Source: Echinometra lucunter (taxonomy: Eukaryota; Echinodermata; Echinoidea; Camarodonta; Echinometridae). Taken from it: a DNA stretch of 64,000 bases. Each line of letters begins with the position of its first letter. The first letter of the stretch is position 1. The DNA is taken from positions 23,864,088 through 23,928,087 of the forward strand of contig CM057157.1 of assembly GCA_029962745.1 (NCBI GenBank), in the 5' to 3' direction. The notes beneath the pieces were generated by a model that did not search any database, had not been told where the DNA came from, and saw only the letters and a program-made list of their open reading frames with translations. The position numbers and the translations under genes are program-made. This document shows, piece after piece, positions 25,901 to 35,750 of the stretch.

Positions 25901-28900
25901 AGAAGACGGGAAAAGGGTTTCTCTTTTTCATTCCCTCCCCTACTGCTCCATTCTACGGAAGCTTAAAAGTGCCAACGAGATGACAACATAACTCACAAGA
26001 AGACGAGAAGACAAGTTAAAAGATGAGATGACGAATTACTGGAACTCGGCAAGTTGATTTGTTTATAGCATAAGCGGATCCAGGGGGGGCCGAAGCGGCC
26101 GTGGTCCCCCTATTGGCGGAGCAAAAAGAGAGAGAGAGAGAGAAAAAAAAAAGAAAAAAAGAAGAAAGGAAAAAAGAAAAGAAGAAAAAAAAGTAAACGA
26201 AGAAGATGAAGAAGAAGAAGAAAGAAAGAAAATGAAAGGGCTATGGCAAAATTTCCGCTTGCGCTCCACGCTCGCATGCTTTCATCTTGAGAGTTATAAG
26301 AAAGAATTACAAAGAAGTATGATTCATTTTATGCGGATTTTTCCGCTCATGCTTTGCGCTCGCATATAGGGGGAAGTTGATTAGGTTATCATCAGTTTTA
26401 GAATGAGTTCAAAATAAATGAGAGGCAAAATTGCTCTGCCTTCAGGTTATTGTAAAACAAAATTTCGGCTCGGGCTTCGCGCTCGCAATGTCACTTCCTC
26501 AAAAAGGTCTACTATTTCCAAAGTTGAACCACAGTAAAATTCCTAGGTACAGGACTGACAGAGACTTACACCTATGATGTAAAACTGGGGTGGAGGTACC
26601 ATTCCCAATCGACAAATTCTCGATTGCTGTCGGCAAAAAAAGAGAGAAAGAAAGAAAGGAGAGGGAATAAGATGAAGGGGGAAAAGAAAAAAACAGAGGA
26701 GTAAGGTGCCCGTATTCGGCTTATTTGCTTGTTCATTTTGACGACGAAATAACACCGGTACCACGAAAGAGAGTGTATATTCGGCAGGTGAGATGAACAA
26801 ATATATAATCAAGATACTTTGAGGCAAATCATGTATTTGGATGAAGAATTATCACTTCTACCACAAAAAGGTATTTTCCCCCGCTCGCTTGTGTAATACA
26901 AGATGGTCTTTGAAAGCAAATGAATTAGGTAGGAGAGGTGACCACATATTTCAAAATAGATATCTTAAAGGCCCATAGCGTATTTTGATGAAGAACTTTC
27001 ACTTCTACCATGAAAGGAAGTACATACTTATATATTTTCCTCGCTCGCTATGCTCGTTCGTACAATACTCAGATACAAGATGGATTTGGGAAAGCAAACG
27101 AATTCGGCAAGCGAGGTGACCAAATGTATCTGCACACTTATAAAAAAAGTTAGTTATCTCATTATTAATACCATCGTGTATTAGGATGAAAAATTAACAC
27201 TTCTACCATGAAAAATAGTATATAGATTTTTTTCCTCGCTCGCGGCGCTCTCTCGGATTAAATTCAACTCGTGATTACTACCATCGTGTATTTGGATGAA
27301 GAATTATCACTTCTACCATTAAAAATAGTATATAGATTTTTTCCTCGCTCGCTGCGCTCGTTCGGATTACATTTAAACGCAAGATGGTATGGAAAAGCAA
27401 ACGAATTGGGCAAGAGAGATGACCATATGTACCAGTATACATAAAAGTCACATATCTCATTAATACCATCGTGTATTGGGATGAATAATTATCACTTCTA
27501 CAATGAAAAATAGTATACAGATTTTTTCTTCGCTCGCTACGCTCGCTCAGATTAAATTCTAATATAAAGATGGTTTGGAAAAGCAAACGAATTCAGCAAG
27601 CGAGGTGACCAAAATATGTACATGTATAAGTAAGATATCTCATTGTTAATTCTTCAGTGTATTTGGATGAAGAATTATCACTTCTACTATGGGAAAGGTA
27701 TATTTTATCCTAGCTCGCTGCGCTCGCCCGTATAGCATCAAGATTTAGGATGGTCTTTGAAAGCGTATCAGGCGAAAGAGGTGACCAAATAGGCATATGT
27801 TATCTTTAAGCCCATCATGTACTTTGATGAAGAACTATCACTTCTACGAAAGAGAGTGTATTTTTTCCTCGCTCGCTACGCTCGCTCGTATTATATTTAG
27901 ATAAAGTGTGTTTCCGGAAAGCAAACACATTCGACAAGTGAGGTGAACATTTATAATATTTAGAGGAAAAATGTGATAGAGGCACACAATGCCTCGTGGG
28001 CTTTATACGGTTGAATTTATCGGCATTGTTTGTTGGCAATCTGGCCTCTACACCCCCCCCCCCATTGAAAAAAAAGTCTAGCGACACCCCTGACGATTTT
28101 CTTCATTGGGTATCTCAAAAATTTTCAGCTCGCGCTTCGCGCTCGCATTATCCATTATTTCCTTTTTACTCGGGAAAAGGAGTTTTATAATTCCTCAATT
28201 AAAGATAACTATTTCAACATATATAGGTGCATCTACCTCTCTCTGTGTGTGTGTATTGGGGGCCCACAACATATTCTCATTTATTACTCCACTAAGTGAA
28301 GCCTTAAACCATACGTTTCTAATTGGTTCGTGCGGTTTTTAAAAATTTCGGCCCCCCTATTGGAGAATGCTGGATCCGCCCCTGTATAGGACAATAAGAC
28401 GAGATGACGAGTTGTTAGATCTCTGCAAGTCGACTTGTTTAGGACAGGAAGACAAGATGACGAATTATTTGAACTTGGCAAGTCGACTGTTTGAGACGAG
28501 AAGACGAGATGATTAGTTAATACTGGAACTCGGCAACTCAAATTTTTAGGACAAGATGACAAAATGACGAGTTACTGGAACTTGGCAATGCGACCTGTTC
28601 GGGACGAGAGTACAAGATGACGAGGCTTTAGATAGACCTCAGTAAGTTTCATTAACTAATCATCTCGTCTTTCAATTTGGCTTCGTTTAAGAACTCAGTA
28701 GTCAACCGGTTTTCTCAGAACCAGTTCAAAATGTGGCGTGGAAATGGTCCTTGATCATGTTGATTACATATAAAAACACTCTGAAAGTGTTAACACTGAC
28801 ATTAAAAACCTCTGACGTTTGACTCTGTGTAGAAAATATATAAGCAGAAAAATGACAAAAGGTAGAATGCCAAAGCAAAAGGTCACATCGGATTTGAGCG

Positions 28901-31900
28901 CATAGGGTTTCTCATACTAGTAATACACAGTATATTGCATATACATACAGGGAGTTATTTTGCCTAAATCTAATGGAAAGGGCAACATGCCTGTTTGATG
29001 GGAAGAATCTAATGCATATTAGATTGTTAAAATATTGTCAATCCACGTTTGGGCAAAAGTTTATCCAATTCGAAGCATGCATGTTACATTTCTACCCAAC
29101 ATTGGGTAACATAATCACCGAATGTATAAGCTGGGCAACATAATCACCGAATGTACAAGCTTTACAGTGCATTGCAGTCCATGCGAATTCATGTACTGTA
29201 AGACTAAAATGACTTTTTCACTTTCCCTCTTATATTTCTACACCGAACCAAACGCATGAGGTCAGTCAAGAGGTTAATATTCTAAAAGTAGAATGGTATG
29301 AAGGAGAGCTGGTAAACCTATCAACTAATCGAATTTCGATAAGGTTTTCGTATCATTGTTTACAAAAAAATAAGAAACTCACCCCTTCACCCCATGGATC
29401 CCCTTTGTTTGGGTGTCAGCTCTAAAAACTAAAAAATCGATTCAAATTGCCTTCAGCAAAATAATACAAAAGCAATATGTGCACCCAGGCGTAAGCATTC
29501 TCCCTTCTCCTCTTCCAAAAATGGCTGCAGACAGGGGTTTGACTTTATGAATCATCAAACCCACAAGGGTTTTTTTTTCAGCTTTGTAATCGAAGAGAAA
29601 TATCAGCTTGCTATGCTAGCTTTAAAAAGAAGGCGAGGACAGATCAATATTGAAAAATAGCGAATGAACATTTCCGTCATATCCTTGCGATAAAAAAAAC
29701 ATAAGCTGCTAGGAGACGAGCTTACGAAAATCAAGCCGACTTCCCCTTTTCATATCAATATGAGGCAAGTCTTTGTGGTCAGGAACAAAACATCCTCTTC
29801 ACTGTAAAAAAAATATTGGGTAAAATTTTAACCAGTACGAGGGTAATTATATGTCCAACCATGGGCGTCAATCCGTTTTCCAGTTTGTGGGGGACACAGA
29901 CCAAAAATTTCCTGAGAAGCGAATGCCGCGCGCAGAAATTTTTCGGGGGGGGGGGGAGGGGCAAATGCGTAAAAAGTTTCGAAGAAACTCGAAGGCGAGG
30001 GAGCGAAGCGACCGAGTTTGCATTTTTCAAAGTGAAATTGAAGGATTTGGTGCACACTTCGGTAATTTTTTTGAAAAGTTTCAGTAAAAAAAGTGTAAGT
30101 TTTCCAAATTTCAAGGGTGTGTGTGTGGGAGGGGGGGGGGCAACTGCTCCCCTGCCCCCGGCTGCGTACGGCCATGGGTGTCTCTATTTCTATGGGGGGG
30201 GGGGGCAAGGGTGGCGATTTCAGGATGAGGGGAGGTACCAGCGAAAAGGGCATTCTTCAAAGGAGGGGCACTAACAAAGAGGGAACACAGATTGGAAAAT
30301 ATCGTTCATTCTCTGGAACACACTTTCAAGAATCAATATGTTACACATATTTTGTCATTTATGTAATAACTACTTTGTAGTTGTAAAGACTGTCCTCATT
30401 ACTCATTAGCGAGCGAGCGAAGCGAACGAGCAAAATAAGGTAATTTCTTTTGTGAAAACCACATTTTTGCATTATTCAAAGTTAGTGATGGTAAAGATGT
30501 TCAAAAATTATTTCAGGGTTCTTCTTTATCATTATTATTTGAGCTATTCTTACTAGATGTGTAAAGCGGATAATTAACATAGATGGAATGGTATAGAAAA
30601 GGGGCACTAATCAGACGCAAAAAAGGACATAATCATATTTGAAAAGGCAATTATCATGCTCTTCGGAAGGAAAATTGCAATAATCATTACGAAAAGGGGC
30701 ACTATAAAAACGGAACCTGTGGACGCTCATTAGTATAGTGAAAAGGGACACAAATCATTATTAAAGGGGGCACTTATAATGAGGAAATTACATTTATTAG
30801 AAATCAAAGTCAACAGTATTGTGAAATCATGTATTATGTATCAAATTAAAAGAAGAGGGAACATGCTGGAATGGAAGAGGGAAACATCAGAAAACAAAAG
30901 AGCCACTTTTGGCACGTAGGCCTATAGAACATACAAGAACTAGAAATGGGAGAAATCAAATTTATAAAGGAAAAGGGGAATTTGTCCGAAGAAAATTGAG
31001 GCATGTATCAGAGTTCATATGGCGGCACTCAGCAGAAGGGGAATTACACAGTTAGAATAAAAAAGAGCAGTCAAAACGGGAACTCATCACATTTTAGTAC
31101 AAGGACATTATTTTATAGAAGTAAGAAGGGGAGAGTTCTCAGAAAGGAAAAGAGGGCTATCGAAAAGGGAAAAGGGTCAACTTCGGTGGAAAACGGTGCA
31201 GTCGCAAAATTTTAGAAGTGTGACTTTATCTTAACGAAAAATAACACTTAAGAGGCCCTGTAAGCAGAAAAAGGGCACTGAACAGGTTTGAAAAGAGGCA
31301 TTTTCAAGGGTAAAAAGGGGAGCATGGGGGAGGGGACTTTTAAAAGTGCCCCTGTCCTCGATTTCGCCGCTCCTGTGAGGGGACTTTATACCCTATTAGC
31401 TTTTCAGGTGTCTTTTTTTCAAAAAAGGTGGGGGCATACCCTATTCCGTCTCCATCCAAAAATTTGAGCCCTCTTGTCCCCACTCGATTGACGTCCGTGG
31501 TTTAGGGAGACAATGTATACATGTATATTGTTTCCAACTGCGCGAATTTTCAAGGATTTAAGCCTACAATCGACAGGAGAGTGAGAAAGTGCACAATTCC
31601 TAGCTGATTTCCTCATGGTACCATTATATCATTAAAATAGTTGATGATCTGTAATAATTATTTCAATGATCAAAATCATAGAGCGTATCTTAGTGCTTTA
31701 TTAGAAGTTGCCCCCTAGGGCTTAATATATGAAATACAAGGCTTCCAAAATTTGGGGGGACATGCCCTATTGTGTCCCCACCCTTCAATATTGGGGGGGG
31801 GGGGGACGTGACCCCCTGTCTCTCCCCCCCCCTGGATTGACGCCCATGTGTCCAACCAACTATTTGGGCAATGTTTGTACCCAATGCGGGAAGCATATTG

Positions 31901-32769
31901 TCCAGTTAGGGTGAAAATAAGCAGTAATTACTTTAGAACATGTAGAATGGGCAAAATTGCCATCGAACTGGATACAAAGAAATGCCCAAAGTAATGCCTA
32001 AAGTAATGCTCAAAAGTTGGTTGGACACATAATTACCCTCATGTCACATTTTTACCCAATATTTTTTTACAGTGTTTGATTCTGACTAAAATTTGAATAG
32101 AAAGGCATAAGCTAATGCTCGTTGAGGAAAGCGACTGTTCTTAGCAAAAAGAACCCTTTTCTCTGGCTTGGAATATCTGAACATAGAAAGAAAACGTTAG
32201 AATAGGCTTTTGCTAGGCTTTTTCTATGTTTTTACAGATAGGAGCTATAACGGCCCGAAATTTATCTGTAACACTAACTGAACTGACTACATTCAAAGAT
32301 GTAACTGCTATTCTGCTAACTGTCTTTGAAAAACATGATGAGAACACATCTCAGAATCGAAAATGGACATCAGAAAACCACAAAAAGCACACAGATAAAA
32401 ACAATAACAAACCCAAATACACAATCAAGCTGTAATTTACATATGATTGTTTAAAGTTGGGAATGACACAGAATGAAATCATACTGTACAACTCAGGCTT
32501 TTCAAGAAATACAGATTATTACGTTTATGCTGTTTAAGATAAGCTTTGTGTTACATGGTTCAGTGCTATAAATTTACCTGAAATGCAAGCACGAGACTGG
32601 CGTACCAGGGCGGTCGGTCGTCGATGGTATAGGTGACAACACTGTGAATGTTGGCTAGAATCGCTTTGGCCCTCTCCTTGGCCATCCGAGATCTCTGACC
32701 TGCCACCGTCCCATCAACAACCTCCTGCAGCTCGATATCAGCAAGGGTTAGGTCGTTCTCCATTTCCAT
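13676..32769 (-). CDS. SLC23-family nucleobase/ascorbate transporter, 12 coding exons
   Basis: Seen: joining 32769-32578, 24615-24458, 24111-24020, 22253-22177, 21661-21480, 20107-19987, 19264-19108, 18604-18351, 17578-17449, 15519-15376, 14761-14666 and 13956-13676 on the minus strand gives 1884 bases, 627 residues plus stop. There is no internal stop, every junction is GT/AG and all phases agree. Key residues are Q64-H65 (QH motif of segment 1), E352 in [19 protein letters not shown], and the NAT signature [10 protein letters not shown] at 402-411. A conserved cytoplasmic tail ([16 protein letters not shown]) closes the protein. Known: SLC23/NAT proteins are plasma-membrane carriers of 14 segments that move ascorbate (vertebrate SVCT1/2) or nucleobases; human members have about 600-650 residues. 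Inferred: full-length and functional. The substrate is open, because Q in the signature is the residue usual in nucleobase carriers. The start at 32769 has a strong Kozak context (A at -3, G at +4). An ATG at 32799 is also in frame. Orthology to a particular SLC23 member is not assigned. Confidence 0.95.
14666..14761 (-). CDS. SLC23 exon 11
   Basis: Completes G503 and codes 504-534 plus one base. The acceptor is TTCTTGTAG|GCTCC and the donor CCAG|GTACGG. It reads [19 protein letters not shown], then [12 protein letters not shown], matching the family's last membrane segments (TxMFVGGxxAxxLDNTxPG). Confidence 0.95.
15376..15519 (-). CDS. SLC23 exon 10
   Basis: Completes G455 and codes 456-502 plus one base. 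The acceptor is CTCATAG|GGATCG and the donor ACAG|GTGAGT. It reads [20 protein letters not shown], then [18 protein letters not shown]. It aligns to [28 protein letters not shown] of mammalian SVCT1 without gaps. No long open frame marks it, and it was found by homology. Confidence 0.94.
16865..17414. mobile_element. TTAA-flanked foldback MITE in SLC23 intron 9
   Basis: The direct repeats TTAA (16861-16864 and 17415-17418) bracket ends AGGGAAAGTCCACCCCAGAA and, reversed, AGGCAAAGTCCACCCCAGAA. The arms, about 260 bp each, pair along nearly the whole 550 bp. TTAA duplication is typical of piggyBac-like and Kolobok-like transposons. No transposase is present. Confidence 0.9.
17449..17578 (-). 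CDS. SLC23 exon 9
   Basis: Codes 412-454 plus one base. The acceptor is TTCTTATAG|GTTGG and the donor TTTG|GTACGG. It reads [18 protein letters not shown], then [14 protein letters not shown], matching VGSRxVVQ and the (L/I)PDPxxGG motif of the family. A TTAA-flanked foldback element begins 30 bp inside the following intron. Confidence 0.95.
17651..17809. mobile_element. Short MITE, 159 bp, in SLC23 intron 8
   Basis: The left end GGGCCGTTGCATAAAATTTT and right end AAAGTTTTATGCAACGGGCC are inverted repeats. AAGG occurs directly outside both ends (17647-17650, 17810-17813) as a possible 4-base target duplication. Confidence 0.75.
18351..18604 (-). CDS. SLC23 exon 8 (substrate-site segment and NAT signature)
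   Basis: Completes G327 and codes 328-411. The acceptor is TTTTAAG|GTCAG and the donor AAAG|GTTATG. It holds the most conserved part of the protein: [33 protein letters not shown] (E352 is the family's key acidic residue of segment 8), NRGIGMEG, and the NAT signature Q402-N403-x-G405-x4-T410-K411. Confidence 0.96.
19108..19264 (-). CDS. SLC23 exon 7
   Basis: Codes 275-326 plus one base. The acceptor is TTCTTACAG|GTTG and the donor CCAG|GTGACT. It reads [22 protein letters not shown], a membrane segment in the family form SWLLCxxLTxTxVLP. It then runs through the RARTD motif to PWFYLPYPG, as in SVCTs. Confidence 0.94.
19987..20107 (-). CDS. SLC23 exon 6
   Basis: Completes L234 and codes 235-274. 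The acceptor is TTCTGCAG|GACC and the donor CCG|GTAAGT. It contains LFSQYL and [10 protein letters not shown], matching the family's ILFSQYL...(I)QIFKLFPV stretch. Confidence 0.93.
20856..20960 (-). pseudogene. Partial decayed duplicate of SLC23 exon 5
   Basis: On the minus strand this stretch matches the last roughly 100 bases of exon 5. It can be read [26 protein letters not shown], against [26 protein letters not shown] in the real exon. It keeps the donor (GGACT|GTGAGTTT) in the same phase. Its 5' half has drifted: IGPLTITPT is not readable in one frame. No good polypyrimidine tract precedes it, although a weak AG is present. It is most likely a relic of exon or gene duplication, less likely a short alternative exon. 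Confidence 0.7.
21480..21661 (-). CDS. SLC23 exon 5
   Basis: Codes residues 174-233 plus two bases. The acceptor is ATCCACAG|GTG and the donor GGATT|GTGAGT. It begins [19 protein letters not shown] and contains [19 protein letters not shown], which are typical SLC23 segment 4-5 motifs, and ends [10 protein letters not shown] degraded copy of its 3' half lies about 0.5 kb downstream, in intron 5 (20856-20960). Confidence 0.94.
21753..22098. repeat. Two-copy tandem repeat, about 175 bp, in SLC23 intron 4
   Basis: The phrase AATAAGGTGCGTAAG...GAATAAAATCACTGAACACC GAGTAGGT occurs twice in direct orientation, with about 90% identity and small indels. Confidence 0.85.
22177..22253 (-). CDS. SLC23 exon 4 (short, 77 bp)
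   Basis: Found by looking for the missing piece between exons 3 and 5. The acceptor is TGAGTAG|CATATT and the donor GAA|GTAAGT. Phase 1 in and phase 0 out fit both neighbours. It codes A148 and residues 149-173: [13 protein letters not shown], then a charged helix ending RDRMQE, where the family has a variable loop ending in (L)REVQGA. NST and NLT are potential N-glycosylation sites in the large outer loop. It is too short to appear as a long open frame. Confidence 0.92.
22542..23334. mobile_element. MITE with perfect 16-bp TIR TATAGACCAATTTCAC, full copy
   Basis: 793 bp in SLC23 intron 3, bounded by TATAGACCAATTTCAC and its exact reverse complement GTGAAATTGGTCTATA. It has no coding capacity. 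It is the reference copy of the family also seen at 1811-2277 and 41607-42408. The palindromic TATA ends leave a TA or TATA target duplication ambiguous. Confidence 0.9.
24020..24111 (-). CDS. SLC23 exon 3
   Basis: Completes R117 and codes 118-147 plus one base. The acceptor is TCTGCAG|ACTG and the donor GGAG|GTAGGT. The peptide starts [14 protein letters not shown], the conserved segment 3 region (LPxxQGxSFAFL in the family), and ends CPATLG, which leads into the extracellular loop coded by exon 4. Confidence 0.93.
24458..24615 (-). CDS. SLC23 exon 2
   Basis: Codes residues 65-116 plus two bases of R117. The acceptor is ATATGCAG|CAC and the donor AG|GTTAGG. It begins HFLTEF, supplying the histidine of the QH motif. 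The aligned family segment has TIAVP or similar where this protein has [14 protein letters not shown]. It continues through [24 protein letters not shown], the segment that ends in the family's IQTTxGxRLP motif. Confidence 0.93.
25685..25896. mobile_element. Palindromic MITE, 212 bp, in SLC23 intron 1
   Basis: The left end CATTCTAAAAACAAATCAGT and reversed right end CACTCTAAAAATCAAATCAG form inverted repeats that continue through ATGACTAGATGA and a shared GGGTGCAACT. The ends resemble, but do not match, the MITE at 6052-6293. Confidence 0.8.
25976..26063. repeat. 53-bp minisatellite, left remnant
   Basis: Degenerate units of GACGAGATGACGAATTACTGG…CTCGGCAAGTTGA type. The array is interrupted by the 26069-28384 element and resumes at 28390. 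Confidence 0.75.
26069..28384. mobile_element. Insertion element, 2.3 kb, with TATAG target duplication
   Basis: TATAG (26064-26068 and 28385-28389) flanks ends that share GCGGATCCAG in inverted orientation, with GGGGGGCC just inside. The interior holds several degenerate copies of a block with TTGGATGAAGAATTATCACT, a TCTACCAT motif and CTCGCTCGCTGCGCTCG. No protein is recognised. It sits inside the 53-bp minisatellite in SLC23 intron 1. Confidence 0.75.
26790..27960. repeat. Degenerate tandem array with CGCTCGCT motifs
   Basis: About seven diverged units of roughly 110-190 bp carry ATCACTTCTACCATG, TTTTTCCTCGCTCGCT and AAAGCAAACGAATT phrases. Related units occur at 46196-46530. Confidence 0.75.
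28390..28640. repeat. 53-bp minisatellite, right part
   Basis: Four to five units of about 53 bp (ACGAGAAGACGAGATGACGA, then CTTGGCAAGTCGAC, TGTTTAGG). It continues the array at 25976-26063. Confidence 0.8.
28641..29799. other. SLC23 intron 1 sequence, unassigned
   Basis: No gene or bounded element recognised. A short direct repeat (TGGGTAACATAATCACCGAAT-like phrase) occurs at about 29105-29160. Confidence 0.4.
29800..32074. mobile_element. MITE (278 bp) split by a 2-kb insertion
   Basis: The left end CACTGTAAAAAAAATATTGG and the reversed right end CACTGTAAAAAAATATTGGG are inverted repeats. They continue with GAGGGTAATTAT and TGTCCAACCA on both sides. Without the insert and one target copy, the host MITE is 29800-29859 plus 31857-32074. 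Confidence 0.85.
29860..31848. mobile_element. Nested element, 1989 bp, with 8-bp target duplication TGTCCAAC
   Basis: TGTCCAAC at 29852-29859 and 31849-31856 flanks inverted ends CATGGGCGTCAATCC and GGATTGACGCCCATG. Inside are GCGAGCGAGCGAAGCGAACGAG motifs and many degenerate AAAAGGGGCACT repeats (about 30590-31320). No transposase is seen. An 8-bp duplication fits hAT- or P-like elements and also foldback elements. Confidence 0.85.
32578..32769 (-). CDS. SLC23 exon 1 (start codon, N-terminus, start of segment 1)
   Basis: Codes residues 1-64. It starts [16 protein letters not shown], an acidic cytoplasmic tail without a signal peptide, and ends [14 protein letters not shown], matching the family pattern (I)DDxPPWYxxxxLxFQ|H. 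The donor is CAG|GTAAAT, phase 0. The following intron, 32577-24616, is about 8 kb and holds several transposons. No TATA box or other promoter element could be supported upstream. Confidence 0.93.
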
Positions 32770-33599
32770 GATTTCTAACGAGATATGAACTACATGCACA
32801 AGCGCACGCTGAATTATTTCACAATGTATAGGGCCTACGCATAATGTCTGGAAATTGTCTGGTGCTGAACAAAAGAATGGCAGTTATTGTTGACAGACCG
32901 AGCGAATCGAGGTCGGAACAAAATGTATTGACTGCTGCTATCGCTTGACACTCTTTCAAAGAGGATGCTGTTTATACATTTTTTTTTTCTGGGTCAAGAA
33001 CATTTTAAGACAATGCAGAAATAAAGAATGCAAAGATAGTCCAGTTGTAATTTAGAAAACAGGGATGAGCTATAGCTGGTCAGATCTTCAAGGTTAGCGA
33101 TATTACTATAATGAGGTTTTCCACTGAAGGTACACCGCCCCACTGTTCACAAGAACGTGGAAGTGGTATTATTGTGCACTCCAGTGGGAGGACAAATCTT
33201 GTTATCTTTTCCAGTGAGGTCTGACCAGGATGTGAAAAGTCGAATCTGGAAGCAATAGCTGATTGATATGATGGAAACAAAGAGTCAGAAAAGTTTAAGC
33301 GACACAGATGGCTTTGAAGCGTAAATATGATTAGACGTGTTAAAATGACAGATAAATTTAAAAAGAATCGTTTCCTATTCCTTTATTATCATTTCCTGTT
33401 TATGTCGATACGCCACCAAATTTTATGTCAATGTAATAATGCTCAATTTTCTCATGTAAGTATAACTACTGTCTTGTGAATGTTTGAAATTCTTATTTTT
33501 TTGTCCTGGCAATACAGGTAGTATCCTAGGCTTGACGCTTTTACGTGCTTTGTATCTGGAAATTCTTTTTAATAAGTGAAGTATGTGATTTTAAAAAAA

Positions 33600-33870
33600 T
33601 AGTGAGTGTTACAGCTGTTGTTTTTCTAGCCGAGGCAAGTTCTACTTTCACATATGAAAATTCTAAAGACATTTTGTCATAGTAGCAGAATAGTGAGAGG
33701 AAAAATACCTACAAGTTGAAAGACAAGGAAAGAGAGAGAGAGAGAGAGGGGGGGGGGGGGGGGGGGGGAGAGAAGGTAAAGGGATCCAGGTTTGAGCGGA
33801 GAAAAGGACCCCGTTCTCATTACAAAGGATAGCGCGATTCAGCACGCACTAGATCGTGCCTCCTAATTTT
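33600..33870. repeat. Copy of 46.53-47.79 kb lacking the 1-kb insertion
   Basis: The phrases CATATGAAAATTC…GACATTTTGTC, GAGAGGAAAAATACCTAC, (GA)n-poly(G), AAAAGGACCCCGTTCTCAT and CTAGATCGTGCC match, in order, the flanks of the element at 46589-47584. The site between GTCA and TAGCAG is unoccupied here. Confidence 0.75.
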
Positions 33871-34147
33871 ATTTTCATTATTATTGTTATCATTATTATT
33901 ATTATTATTAACATTACTATTATTATTATTATTGTTATTATTATCATTATTATCATTACCATTATTATCACCATTATATACCTAAAACAGACCACAGAAC
34001 AAATCCAAACAATGGGGTTTATTCCGTCTCAATAGGGCAGGAGACGTTAAGGCGAAAGAAGTGTACGTTAAGGGGAAGCGAAACAATAGGCCGAGAACAA
34101 AAGAATTCGCCCTAAGTTTGGAATTAGGATTATTATCATTATTATTA

Positions 34148-34182
<35 letters not shown>

Positions 34183-34281
34183 GTTGTTGTTGTTGTTATT
34201 ATTATTATTATTATTATCATTATTACTATTATAATTATATTATCATCATCATCATCATTATTATTATTATTATCATTATTA
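33860..34281. repeat. ATT/ATC microsatellites
   Basis: Two long ATT-type arrays (33868-33970 and 34128-34281) separated by about 150 bp of unique sequence. The second abuts the TU-like element. Confidence 0.9.
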
Positions 34282-34288
34282 TCGTATC

Positions 34289-34672
34289 AGGACAACTCCC
34301 CCGGAGGACAACTCCCCCGGGGACGACTCCCACCTGACAACTCCCCCGGAGGACAACTCCCCCGGAGGGCAGCTCCCCCGCAGGACAACTCCCCCGCAGG
34401 ACGGGTCCCCCGGAGGACATCTCCCCCGGAGGACAACTCCCCCTGAGGACAACTCCCCCGGAGGACAACTCCCCCGCAGGACAACTCCCCCGGAGGACAA
34501 CTCCCCCGAGGACAACTCCCCCCAAGGACAACTCCCCCCGAGGACAACTCCCCCGGAGGACAACTCCCCCAAGGACAACTCCCCCGGAGGACAACTCCCC
34601 CGAGGACAACTCCCCCGGAGCACAACTCCCCGGGGGATGACTCCCATCACCCAACTCCCCCGGAGGACACCC
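34289..34672. repeat. 15/16-bp GC-rich minisatellite, left outer arm
   Basis: About 24 units of CGGAGGACAACTCCCC and 15-base variants lacking a G. Each unit is itself an imperfect inverted repeat (GGGGGAGTTGTCC read backwards). Open frames of 112-151 codons here are repeat artefacts. Confidence 0.93.
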
Positions 34673-35750
34673 CCCCCCCTTTATGGACAAAATTACGCAT
34701 GAAATTTTGTTTTTGTGACAACGCCTTGCTCGCGAGGAACTGTAAAATAAATCTTTCCTTTTTATAAATCAAACTTAAGTAACTAATCCAGTATTTTTGT
34801 TTTTATTACAACTCTCCCGGAGGAGAACAGCTCCTCGGGGATGACAAACGGGGATGGGCGAGGGGTAGAGGGTTGCTATTCGTTTAATAAGGTATTAGGT
34901 AATTTGTCGCTCTAATTGCTAACTTTTTTGAAAAATATCCACTCTTTTGCTCCCATTTTTGCGCCAAAGTACACATTCAAGAAAATAAAAACTCTAGTAA
35001 TGGGTACGCATTTCCGCCCAAGGGTGTTGGGTTTGACAGCTTCAGCGGCCCACTCCCATCGGAACCAAATCTGATCATGAGAAGAGAGAAAAGAAAGGAA
35101 TAAAATGAAGAAAGGAAAGTGAGGAACCTAAGTAGGAAGCTACAAAAGTAGAGAATGGTGTATCTAGTCGTAGTCTTCAGGAAAAGAGGGAGATGGCCCA
35201 CAATCAAGCTTAAGAATAGAAGTCACTTCGCTCGATCAGCAGCCGTGATTGTGTCCCGTTCCTTTTTTAAAAAACCTAAATGCACAATTTTCAGGCAAGA
35301 TATCATATAAAAATCTTACTTTTTAGGGGAGCGGTCGACCCCCCCCCCCCTGAGATCCGGTATCCGCCCCTTTGTTAAACTAACTGACTATAAATGAAAA
35401 GAAAACCTTAACGGAATTTTACATTGAATGCATGTTAATTTCATTTTTGTTAAAGGACTTGTGCTTCTACGTATTTAGCGTCCAGCGAGCATGTGCGTGT
35501 ATCATTCTTTGCGCTGAAACCACATGAAAACATTAATAATAAAGTACCTCATTCAAGAGTAGAAGATAAACAAAAAGGAAAAGTCATCGTTAGATTCTTA
35601 TGATTTGACAAATTTGGACACATATTGAGCTCTGGTATCTAAATTTGCTGATGAAATTAATCATTTTTTCTTACTTAGAATATCTACATTCAGCTGACCT
35701 GAAACCTAGAGGTTTTATGTATTTGTTCTTCTTCTTATTTTTTTATATAT

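Noticed and set aside
29816..30274. 152-codon and overlapping frames
   Set aside because: Inside the nested transposon, opposite-strand frames of similar length, poly(G)-driven composition.
34235..34690. Open frames of 112-151 codons on the minus strand rich in GGVVLRGSCP
   Set aside because: They are translations of the 15/16-bp minisatellite. Several frames are open on both strands and there is no unique sequence.
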